Assembly: GCA_943324925.2 (NCBI GenBank)
Contig: CALPNL020000149.1
Location: 1 to 5,037 of the forward strand
DNA length: 5,037 bases
DNA from: Chitinophaga pinensis
Lineage (GTDB): Bacteria > Bacteroidota > Bacteroidia > Flavobacteriales > Flavobacteriaceae
Direction: 5' to 3'
Positions 1 to 5,037 of the stretch are shown here, in pieces. The notes beneath the pieces were generated by a model. The model did not search any database, was not told the origin of the DNA, and worked only from the letters and a program-made list of their open reading frames with translations. The stretch's first letter is position 1; each line of letters begins with the position of its first letter. The position numbers and the translations under genes are program-made.

Positions 1-198
1 ATTATGGTGGAACGCGATACCCAAAAAGGAATTATTATTGGACACAAAGGAGCTGCATTGAAAAAAGTAGGAATGGATGCTCGTGCCGATTTAGAAAAGT
101 TTTTTGGCAAACAAATCCACATAGAATTGTATGTAAAAGTTAATAAAAACTGGAGAAGCAACGCCAATATGCTAAAGCGGTTCGGTTACAATCAATAG
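1..198 (+). CDS. era: GTPase Era, C-terminal KH domain (partial, 5' end outside window)
   Basis: This is the tail of Era, a GTPase that binds the 3' end of 16S rRNA and helps mature the 30S subunit. Only the last 65 codons are present. The frame is open from base 1, so the ATG at 4 is an internal methionine and not the start. The visible part is the type II KH RNA-binding domain: a strand with VERD, the GxxG loop as IIIGHKG, a helix with the LKKVGMDARADLEKFFG pattern, and the typical Era ending VKVNKNWRSNANMLKRFGY. The GTPase domain lies upstream of the window. The stop codon is TAG at 196-198. Der follows on the same strand after 202 bp, a pairing I recall from flavobacterial genomes. The gap is long and der has its own promoter candidate, so co-transcription is not needed. 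Identification is secure despite the truncation. Confidence 0.93.
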   Translation: MMVERDTQKGIIIGHKGAALKKVGMDARADLEKFFGKQIHIELYVKVNKNWRSNANMLKRFGYNQ

Positions 199-203
199 TT
201 TTT

Positions 204-281
204 GGGCGTGACCACAAGGGTCAGGCTATTCGTTTCAATCCACGCAAAAAAGCGTGGGATTTACACTGCTATCCTTCACGC
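204..281. repeat. Structured intergenic repeat element with multi-hairpin fold
   Basis: The 78-bp stretch begins five bases after the era stop and is far more G/C-rich and structured than its surroundings. Its ends are complementary (GCGTGA at 206-211, TCACGC at 276-281). Inside are a small hairpin (GACC 210-213 with GGTC 219-222) and a strong one (AATCCACGC 237-245 with GCGTGGGATT 252-261, one bulged G, loop of six A). The two copies of GCGTG and two of CACGC allow alternative pairings. From memory, elements with a GGGCGT start, a GGTCGGGCTATTCG-like core and an ATCCYTMACGC-like end recur between genes in many flavobacterial genomes; this copy fits that pattern but I could not search for others. 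It has no coding potential, and no T-run follows, so it is not a standard terminator. Confidence 0.6.
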
Positions 282-313
282 AGCACGTTTAGTTACATAA
301 CAAAATAATAACG

Positions 314-321
314 TACATTTG
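314..321 (+). promoter_or_regulatory. Candidate Bacteroidota promoter (-7 box) for der
   Basis: TACATTTG matches the Bacteroidota housekeeping -7 consensus TAnnTTTG exactly. The expected -33 TTTG is only weakly represented by TTTA/GTTA at about 288-295, roughly 20 bases upstream. It would give a start site near 325-330 and a leader of about 70-75 nt before der. No transcript evidence is available, so this rests on the box alone. Confidence 0.45.
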
Positions 322-342
322 CAAAAAATAAAATGACATTAA

Positions 343-386
343 TTGTGTTTTTTAGTAGTACATTCTTACTAATATAAAAACCACAA
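343..386 (+). promoter_or_regulatory. Possible leader hairpin before der
   Basis: TTGTG (343-347), TTTT (348-351) and TTAGTA (352-357) pair in order with TACTAA (367-372), AAAA (377-380) and CACAA (382-386). Bulges of four and one base lie on the 3' arm and the loop has nine bases. The fold ends 14 bases before the der ATG, in the predicted 5' untranslated leader. The sequence is very A/T-rich, so the stem would be weak and may be chance. Confidence 0.25.
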
Positions 387-400
387 TCTAAAATTATAAT

Positions 401-1711
401 ATGAATAATATTGTTGCCATTGTAGGAAGACCAAACGTAGGAAAATCGACACTTTTTAATCGATTAATCCAAAGACGAGAAGCGATCGTAGATTCTGTTT
501 CGGGAGTTACTCGCGATAGAAACTATGGGAAGAGCGAATGGAATGGAAAGGAATTTTCTGTAATTGATACCGGAGGATATGTTCGCGGTTCCGATGATGT
601 TTTTGAAGGAGAAATCCGAAAACAAGTCGAATTAGCTATAGATGAAGCGGATGTAATAATTTTCGTTGTAGATGTAGAAGAAGGAATCACTCCGATGGAT
701 GATGCCGTTGCTAAATTATTACGAAAAGTAACCAAACCCGTTCTATTAGCAGTGAATAAAGTTGATAACGCCATGCGCGAAAAAGACGCTGTTGAATTTT
801 ACAACCTCGGTTTAGGCGATTACTACACTTTCGCAAGTATCTCAGGAAGCGGAACAGGGGATTTATTAGACGCTTTAATTGAAGCGTTTCCTATAAAACC
901 AGAACCAACACAAGAGGAATTAGAATTACCTCGTTTTGCAGTTGTTGGTCGTCCAAATGCCGGAAAATCAAGCTTTATAAATGCCTTAATTGGTAAAGAA
1001 AGATACATTGTTACCGATATTGCTGGAACTACCCGTGATGCCATCGATACTAAATTCGACCGTTTTGGCTTTGAATTTAACTTGGTAGATACCGCAGGAA
1101 TTCGCCGTAAAGCAAAGGTAAAAGAAGATTTAGAGTTTTACTCGGTAATGCGCTCGGTTCGTGCTATTGAGCATGCAGATATTTGTATCTTAATAATCGA
1201 TGCCACACGCGGATTTGAAGGCCAAGATCAAAGCATATTTTGGTTGGCAGAAAAAAATAGAAAAGGGGTTGTAATCTTGGTGAACAAGTGGGACTTGGTC
1301 GAAAAAGACACCATGTCAACTCGTGATTACGAAGAAAAAATCAGAAAAGAATTAATGCCATTTGTAGATGTGCCTATACTATTTGTATCCGCATTAACAA
1401 AACAACGTTTGCTAAAAGCGTTGGAAGCTACCGTTCAGGTATTTGAAAATAGAAAGCAGCGAATTCCAACTTCAAAATTCAATGACTACATGTTAAAAGT
1501 TATTGAAGGCTATCCACCACCGGCATTAAAAGGGAAATACGTGAAAATTAAATATTGCATGCAGTTGCCTACACCAACGCCACAGTTTGTGTTTTTTGCT
1601 AACTTGCCGCAATATGTAAAAGAGGCGTACAAGCGTTTTCTAGAAAATAAAATTCGTGAAAATTGGGATTTCTCAGGAGTTCCAATTGATATTTATATAA
1701 GAGAAAAATAA
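401..1711 (+). CDS. der: Ribosome biogenesis GTPase Der (EngA)
   Basis: Der is an essential GTPase with two tandem G domains that acts in late assembly of the 50S ribosomal subunit in the cytoplasm. At 436 residues it has the usual family length. The first G domain shows G1 GRPNVGKST (9-17), the G2 threonine in VTRDR, G3 DTGG (56-59), G4 NKVD (119-122) and a G5-like SISG. An acidic linker (about 165-177) leads to the second domain with G1 GRPNAGKS (183-190), G3 DTAG (230-233), G4 NKWD (295-298) and G5 SAL (330-332). A KH-like RNA-binding domain fills about 350-436. All nucleotide-binding motifs look intact. The start is the first ATG in frame, immediately opening into the beta strand before G1; no Shine-Dalgarno is present, as usual in this phylum. 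It is probably transcribed alone, from a promoter near 314, ending at the hairpin just after its stop. Confidence 0.98.
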   Translation: MNNIVAIVGRPNVGKSTLFNRLIQRREAIVDSVSGVTRDRNYGKSEWNGKEFSVIDTGGYVRGSDDVFEGEIRKQVELAIDEADVIIFVVDVEEGITPMDDAVAKLLRKVTKPVLLAVNKVDNAMREKDAVEFYNLGLGDYYTFASISGSGTGDLLDALIEAFPIKPEPTQEELELPRFAVVGRPNAGKSSFINALIGKERYIVTDIAGTTRDAIDTKFDRFGFEFNLVDTAGIRRKAKVKEDLEFYSVMRSVRAIEHADICILIIDATRGFEGQDQSIFWLAEKNRKGVVILVNKWDLVEKDTMSTRDYEEKIRKELMPFVDVPILFVSALTKQRLLKALEATVQVFENRKQRIPTSKFNDYMLKVIEGYPPPALKGKYVKIKYCMQLPTPTPQFVFFANLPQYVKEAYKRFLENKIRENWDFSGVPIDIYIREK

Positions 1712-1714
1712 AAT

Positions 1715-1744
1715 AAAAAAGCCCCAAAATATGGGGCTTTTTTT
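1715..1744. terminator. Bidirectional intrinsic terminator between der and the TPM operon
   Basis: A perfect stem of AAAAAAGCCCC (1715-1725) with GGGGCTTTTTT (from 1733), loop AAAATAT, ends in seven T on the plus strand and, read from the other side, in six T on the minus strand. It starts 3 bp after the der stop codon and lies 17 bp beyond the stop of the converging TPM gene, so it can terminate both transcripts. Confidence 0.92.
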
Positions 1745-1761
1745 ATGTCTTTTAGTGGTAA

Positions 1762-2559
1762 TTACCAGCCTCCGCTGGAACCTCCACCAGAGAATCCACC
1801 TCCACCAAAGCCTCCACCAAAGCCTCCACCGAAGCCACCGCTTCCTGATGAACCGCCAAAGCCTCCAGATCCTCGGCCTCCGCCGCCCAAGCTGCTCAAG
1901 ATTAAGATGTCCATAAAACTTGGACCTCCACCCGAGCTTCCTGAGTTACCACCGTTGTTTTTTCTTCGTGATAGTAAAGCCAATACAAATACTACAATAA
2001 GAATTATTACTATAGGAGGAATGCCCTCTTTTTTATTTGCTTTTCGTTTTCCTTTGTATTTACCTTTTAATACATCAATAATTGCAGTGGTACCTTTATC
2101 TAATCCGTTATAAAAACTTCCCGCTTTGAATTCGGGTACAATAATATTTCGGATAATTTCGCCACCAATTCCTGCAGTTAATTTGTCTTCTACTCCATAA
2201 CCAGGGTTTATTGCTATTTTCTTTTCGGCTTTAGCCAAAAGGATTACTACTCCATTGTCATCTTTCGCAGTTCCTCCAATTCCCCATTTTTGCCCCCAAT
2301 TAGTTGCTAACAGACTCACGTCTTCTCCCTTTAAACTCTCAATAGTGATGATTACAATTTGAGTAGTTGTAGAATCGGAATAACGAACCAGCTTTTCTTC
2401 TAGTTGAACTTTCTCTTCCGGGCTTAAAATATTGGCATAGTCATAAACAGAAGTCTGTTCTTTCGGAATTTCTGGTATTTCAAATTGTGCAAAACCTATT
2501 TGTGTAAACAACAAAGAGGCAAACAAAATTAAAAAGGAATTTTTTACATTTGATTTCAT
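1762..2559 (-). CDS. Exported TPM-domain protein with membrane segment and Gly-rich tail (YgcG type)
   Basis: The 265-residue product has a signal peptide (1-24 or 25, likely cut at GFA|Q), a TPM domain (TLP18.3/Psb32/MOLO-1 family, about 36-165) with YDYANILSPEEK and DDNGVVILLAKAEKKIAINPGYGVED, a basic stretch (165-177), a membrane helix (about 181-196), and a tail in which 27 of residues 225-265 are Gly, ending in GGW. This order, including the Gly-rich end, is typical of YgcG-like proteins. TPM domains of plant Psb32/TLP18.3 are linked to photosystem II repair, but the role of bacterial YgcG proteins is poorly known, so no reaction is assigned. The ATG overlaps the stop of the upstream TPM gene as ATGA, implying translational coupling. 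An AAAAGGAG sits unusually close to the ATG. It is the last gene of the operon and ends 17 bp from the bidirectional terminator. Confidence 0.9.
   Translation of the reverse strand: MKSNVKNSFLILFASLLFTQIGFAQFEIPEIPKEQTSVYDYANILSPEEKVQLEEKLVRYSDSTTTQIVIITIESLKGEDVSLLATNWGQKWGIGGTAKDDNGVVILLAKAEKKIAINPGYGVEDKLTAGIGGEIIRNIIVPEFKAGSFYNGLDKGTTAIIDVLKGKYKGKRKANKKEGIPPIVIILIVVFVLALLSRRKNNGGNSGSSGGGPSFMDILILSSLGGGGRGSGGFGGSSGSGGFGGGFGGGFGGGGFSGGGSSGGW
1799..1834. repeat. Three 12-bp tandem repeats inside the Gly-rich tail coding region
   Basis: The 12-mer CCTCCACCAAAG occurs at 1799-1810 and 1811-1822, and with one change at 1823-1834. On the coding (minus) strand it reads as repeating Phe-Gly-Gly-Gly codons. 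Whole-unit gain or loss would keep the frame, so the tail length could vary between strains. Confidence 0.8.
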
Positions 2560-2993
2560 TCTCCTTTTGATATTTCGTTAGACAATTCATTAGTATCCTC
2601 TTTTTGCCAAGGAAAGTAACTTTTCAATTGAGAACCCGCTTTTTGAATTCCATCAATTAGGCCTTCTTTGAAATTTCCATTTTTAAAATGAAATAACATC
2701 GCTTCCTTAGTAGTATCCCAAAAATCAGATGGAACTAAATCGTTGATTCCTTTGTCTCCGCATATAGCAAACGCTTTGTCAGCTACAGCTAGATATATCA
2801 AAACACCGTTTTTAAGCTCCGTTTCGTGCATTTTTAATTCTTCAAAAACTAGTAATGCACGATCATAAGCAGCAATTGAACTGGTATTTTCAATGTGTAC
2901 TCTAATTTCGCCAGAAGTTTCTTTTTCTGCCATAGTAATAGCAGCAACAATTTCTTGTTCTTCTTCAGGGGTTAAAAAAACTTCTTTTGACAT
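2556..2993 (-). CDS. TPM-domain protein without signal peptide
   Basis: This 145-residue protein is a nearly bare TPM domain, related to the domain in the next gene but without signal peptide, membrane helix or Gly-rich tail, so it is predicted to be cytoplasmic. Recognisable parts are LTPEEEQEIVAAITMAE (about 7-23), SGEIRVHIE, NGVLIYLAVADKAFAICGDKGIND, and the helix NFKEGLIDGIQKAG. The C-terminal 20 residues are polar and probably flexible. No enzyme activity can be read from it. The start is the ATG just before MSKEVFLTPEEE; no in-frame alternative improves the fit. It lies 42 bp after the LemA gene and shares the four bases ATGA with the exported TPM gene downstream, so the two TPM proteins are probably made in a fixed ratio. 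Genes for short TPM proteins next to LemA and YgcG-type genes recur in Bacteroidota, as I recall. Confidence 0.88.
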   Translation of the reverse strand: MSKEVFLTPEEEQEIVAAITMAEKETSGEIRVHIENTSSIAAYDRALLVFEELKMHETELKNGVLIYLAVADKAFAICGDKGINDLVPSDFWDTTKEAMLFHFKNGNFKEGLIDGIQKAGSQLKSYFPWQKEDTNELSNEISKGE

Positions 2994-3011
2994 TTTATCT
3001 CGGTATTAAAC

Positions 3012-3025
3012 TCCCCTTTCGGGGA
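3012..3025 (-). other. Intercistronic hairpin with GAAA tetraloop
   Basis: On the transcript strand TCCCC, GAAA and GGGGA form a 5-bp stem closed by a GNRA-type tetraloop. Two more A-T pairs are possible past a bulged G. It lies between the LemA stop (3036) and the next start (2993). No T-run follows, so it is more likely an mRNA stability or processing element than a full terminator. Confidence 0.5.
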
Positions 3026-3035
3026 TTAGAGGGAT

Positions 3036-3632
3036 TTAGAATTTTACTTCAACTGGTTTATCAGCACCAACAGCAGCTTCAAAATATGGTTTTTCTTTCA
3101 AACCGTACATTCCAGCTAATATATTTCTTGGGAAAGTATTGATATTGTTATTGTAAGGTTTAACCGATTCGTTGAAACGAGTTCTAGCCGTTAAAATTTG
3201 ATTTTCAGTACTCGCCAATTCATCTTGTAATTTTAAGAAATTCTCGTTGGCTTTCAACACAGGATATTGTTCTACAGAAACTAATAATTTTGATAAAGAA
3301 GAACTTACACCGCTTTGAGCTGAATTAAAAGCAGTTAATTGTTCCGGTGTTATATTTTTAGGATCAATAGTTACTGCTGTAGCTTTAGCTCTAGCCTCAA
3401 TAACTGCTGTTAAAGTGCTTTTTTCAAAATCAGCTGCTCCTTTAACCGTATTTACTAAGTTTCCTATTAAGTCATTTCTTCTTTGGTAAGAAGTTTGAAC
3501 GTTACCCCAACTTTCTTTAATGTCTTGTTCGTAACGAACAGCATTGTTATAAATTCCAGATGCCCAGCTGTACATTCCAATAACAACTACAGCAACAATA
3601 ATCCAAGGTAAAAATTTTTTAAGCATTTCCAT
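3036..3632 (-). CDS. lemA: LemA family membrane protein
   Basis: The 198-residue product matches the LemA family along its whole length. An N-terminal membrane helix (about 7-23, LPWIIVAVVVIGMYSW) is followed by the hallmark block YNNAVRYEQDIKESWGNV, YQRRNDLIGNLVNTVKG (49-65) and EARAKATA. The second conserved block is YPVLKANENFLKLQDELASTENQI (123-146), then ARTRFNESVKPYNNNINTFPRN (149-170). The rest is expected to fold as a helical bundle. Orientation is uncertain from sequence, and the molecular role of LemA is not established; the family is widespread and often linked to envelope processes. This is unrelated to the Pseudomonas sensor kinase once called LemA. Two in-frame ATGs six bases apart (MEM) are possible starts; the first is chosen. 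It lies 32 bp after the MerR gene and 42 bp before the first TPM gene. Confidence 0.94.
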   Translation of the reverse strand: MEMLKKFLPWIIVAVVVIGMYSWASGIYNNAVRYEQDIKESWGNVQTSYQRRNDLIGNLVNTVKGAADFEKSTLTAVIEARAKATAVTIDPKNITPEQLTAFNSAQSGVSSSLSKLLVSVEQYPVLKANENFLKLQDELASTENQILTARTRFNESVKPYNNNINTFPRNILAGMYGLKEKPYFEAAVGADKPVEVKF

Positions 3633-3664
3633 TTTTGTTTAATTTAAAGTTTAATATTTAGTTT

Positions 3665-3997
3665 TTATAATTCTGATTTTATTGCGTTCAGCTGCATTTT
3701 TATGCCTTCTAATTTACTGATAATTTCATATTTATCAAGGGTTTTCTTCTGGCCTTCTTTTAAATGAGTTTTGGCTCCTTCCAATGTGAATCCGCGTTCT
3801 TTCACCAAATGAAATATCAATTTCAAATTAGCAACATCTTCCGGAGTAAACATTCTATTGCCTTTAGCGTTTTTCTTTGGTTTTAGAATATCAAATTCCT
3901 TGTCCCAAAATCGTATTAATGACGCGTTTACATCAAATGCTTTGGCCAATTCGCCAATGCTGTAATACCTTTTTCCTTCTGTTAATTCTATATGCAT
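3665..3997 (-). CDS. MerR-type DNA-binding protein, short form
   Basis: A 110-residue MerR-family protein, predicted to bind DNA as a dimer. The winged helix-turn-helix covers about 11-78: YYSIGELAKAFDVNASLIRFWDKEF holds the HTH, NRMFTPEDVANLKLIFHLVKERGFTLEGAKTHL the wing and following helices. The last 30 residues form one polar helix suited to coiled-coil dimerisation. There is no C-terminal ligand-binding domain and no cysteine, so a metal-sensing MerR or a drug-binding BmrR/TipA type is excluded; its signal, if any, is unknown. Its ATG overlaps the stop of the peptidase gene by one base (TAATG), so it is very likely translated by re-initiation and expressed with it. Being inside the operon suggests autoregulation through the palindromes upstream at 4989-5032, which is inference. 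A structural rather than regulatory DNA-binding role is also possible. Confidence 0.92.
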   Translation of the reverse strand: MHIELTEGKRYYSIGELAKAFDVNASLIRFWDKEFDILKPKKNAKGNRMFTPEDVANLKLIFHLVKERGFTLEGAKTHLKEGQKKTLDKYEIISKLEGIKMQLNAIKSEL

Positions 3998-4974
3998 TAG
4001 TCTAAAGATTGGTTTTCTTGATTCGCAATTTTTGAAATAGCAACATATTCTGCTGCTGATATATTTCCATAATAAAAATTCAAAGGATTCACCACATCGC
4101 CATTTTTATGAACTTCATAATGCAAGTGTGGTGCTTCCGAACGCCCCGTACTTCCTACATATCCTATAACATCTCCTCGCTTCACATACTGTCCCACTCG
4201 CGCTTTGTACCTGCTTAAATGACCGTACAGCGTTTCATAACCAAAACCATGCCGAATCACAATGTGATTTCCAAATCCCGAGGCTGTATTGTCTGCTCTC
4301 GAAACAATTCCATCGCCTGAAGCAAAAACCGGAGTTCCTGTTTTAGCGGTAAAATCCATTCCTTCATGAAATTTTCTAGCCTTGGTAAAGGGATCACTAC
4401 GATAACCAAAACCAGAGGCCATTCTCTTCAAATTCTCATTGCGTATGGGCTGAATCGCCGGAATCGCCGCCAGTAATTTCTCCTTGCTTTTTGCCAATTT
4501 CAAAATTTCATCTAGTGATTTTGACTGAACTACCAATTGTTTCGTCAATACATCAACCCGTTTGGTAGTGTTAATTATCAAATCTGAATTGTTATAACCT
4601 GCCAAATCTTTGTACCTATTTTCAACGCCAAAAACTGCCTTTCTGTCTTCTTCAGAAATAGGCGAGGAGTTAAAATAGGCACGGTACAAATTGTTATCAC
4701 GGTCTTCAAGCGCATTCATAACTTCATCTACCTGATCTATTTTCCGATTTAATATAGCATATTGAATCTTCAAATTATCAATTTCACGAGCTTGAAGTTT
4801 GTCTTTGGGAGTTTCAAAAAAAGGGGTATTCAATAAAACCACAAATGCCAAAAAGCCAAATAACGCCGATGCTAATAAAAACAGCATTATATAGGCAAAA
4901 CTCCTCCTTTTTAATGGAGTAATAATTCTATATGCTAAGCTTTCAGTATCGTAATAATATTTTACCTTCGCCAT
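3997..4974 (-). CDS. Membrane-anchored M23 (LytM-type) metallopeptidase
   Basis: The 325-residue protein has a short cytoplasmic N-terminus ending in KRRSF, a membrane helix (about 26-48), helical coiled-coil-prone segments (about 56-90 and 135-168), and a C-terminal M23 domain (about 185-300). Zinc ligands are complete: H203 and D207 in HEGMD, and H285 in HLH (283-285), with the catalytic-type H252 in YGHLS. It is therefore likely an active peptidoglycan endopeptidase in the periplasm, tethered to the inner membrane, as in the MepM-like group; a cross-link cutter or a septal/envelope remodelling role both fit. The ATG is chosen because the basic N-terminus and helix follow at the usual distance; no Shine-Dalgarno is seen. 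It is the first gene of a five-gene minus-strand operon and overlaps the MerR gene by one base. Flavobacterial homologues, as I recall, often lie divergent to alaS, which would be just outside this window. Confidence 0.95.
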   Translation of the reverse strand: MAKVKYYYDTESLAYRIITPLKRRSFAYIMLFLLASALFGFLAFVVLLNTPFFETPKDKLQAREIDNLKIQYAILNRKIDQVDEVMNALEDRDNNLYRAYFNSSPISEEDRKAVFGVENRYKDLAGYNNSDLIINTTKRVDVLTKQLVVQSKSLDEILKLAKSKEKLLAAIPAIQPIRNENLKRMASGFGYRSDPFTKARKFHEGMDFTAKTGTPVFASGDGIVSRADNTASGFGNHIVIRHGFGYETLYGHLSRYKARVGQYVKRGDVIGYVGSTGRSEAPHLHYEVHKNGDVVNPLNFYYGNISAAEYVAISKIANQENQSLD

Positions 4975-5037
4975 GTTTTAAAAATATGCTATTTTTGTAC
5001 TTTGTAAAAATAGGTTTTATAAATTTACAAAGCGTTG
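4975..5037. promoter_or_regulatory. Control region of the M23 operon with overlapping inverted repeats
   Basis: The 63 bp before the peptidase start are about 80% A/T. They hold two perfect inverted repeats: CTATTTTT (4989-4996) with AAAAATAG (5006-5013), spacer 9; and CTTTGTAAA (5000-5008) with TTTACAAAG (5024-5032), spacer 15. Minus-strand boxes resembling -33 TTTG (5031-5028) and -7 TATTTTTA (5012-5005) lie in these arms, but the 15-bp spacing is short for this phylum. On the plus strand TATTTTTG (4990-4997) fits TAnnTTTG and could serve a gene beyond the edge. Promoter positions are tentative. Confidence 0.45.

Noticed and set aside
4..198. Complete 64-residue ORF starting at the ATG at base 4
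   Set aside because: The frame stays open to base 1 and the protein is the KH end of Era; the ATG is internal.
204..261. Intrinsic terminator of era
   Set aside because: The hairpins are not followed by a run of T, so standard intrinsic termination is not supported, although factor-dependent ending is possible.
204..281. tRNA gene, because of the length near 78 bases and cloverleaf-like pairing
   Set aside because: There is no 7-bp acceptor stem, anticodon arm of correct geometry, or proper T-loop; stem positions do not match tRNA spacing.
523..774. Minus-strand ORF of 83 residues inside der
   Set aside because: Lies antisense to a conserved coding region, has a Ser/Thr-rich composition of a shadow frame, and resembles no family.
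823..1044. Minus-strand ORF of 73 residues inside der
   Set aside because: Antisense shadow of the second G domain of Der, with no recognisable motif.
1731..2113. Two plus-strand ORFs, one Pro-rich and one His/Arg/Leu-rich
   Set aside because: They are the antisense of Gly codons in the TPM tail. One begins inside the terminator hairpin and the other directly after it; the Pro-rich look is an artefact of reverse-complemented GGN codons.
3633..3664. Separate promoter for the LemA gene
   Set aside because: The 32-bp gap is A/T-rich but holds no TAnnTTTG box; read-through from the upstream genes is the simpler view.
4998..5004. TACTTTG as a plus-strand -7 promoter box
   Set aside because: It is one base short of TAnnTTTG and has no well-placed -33 box, so it was not listed separately.

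Overview
The window looks like ordinary chromosome from a Bacteroidota bacterium, most likely Flavobacteriaceae and probably Flavobacterium or a close relative. The evidence is low G+C with A/T-rich gaps, start codons mostly without a Shine-Dalgarno sequence, a TAnnTTTG-type promoter box before der, and protein sequences of flavobacterial type. No phage, insertion sequence, CRISPR array, tRNA or rRNA is visible.

Left part, plus strand (1-1744): the 3' end of era, cut by the window edge. It is followed by a 202-bp gap holding a folded, probably dispersed repeat element (204-281), a candidate promoter (314-321) and a possible leader hairpin (343-386). A complete der follows (401-1711). Era and Der are both GTPases of ribosome assembly, acting on the 30S and 50S subunits respectively. 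A strong symmetric hairpin (1715-1744) ends der and also serves the converging operon.

Right part, minus strand (4974 down to 1762): five tightly packed genes, read in the order M23 peptidase, MerR-type regulator, LemA family protein, TPM-domain protein without a signal peptide, and exported TPM-domain protein with a Gly-rich tail. Junctions are a 1-nt stop/start overlap, a 32-nt gap, a 42-nt gap holding a GAAA-loop hairpin, and a 4-nt ATGA overlap. This is almost certainly one transcription unit. The peptidase is predicted to cut peptidoglycan in the periplasm, the LemA and TPM proteins are envelope-associated families of poorly defined function, and the MerR protein is the only evident regulator. 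The whole set reads as an envelope maintenance or stress module, which is inference.

Right edge (4975-5037): an A/T-rich control region with two overlapping perfect inverted repeats upstream of the operon. The gene beyond the edge is not visible. The best candidates for a second look are the structured element at 204-281, the nested palindromes at 4989-5032, and the five-gene envelope operon with its paired TPM proteins.
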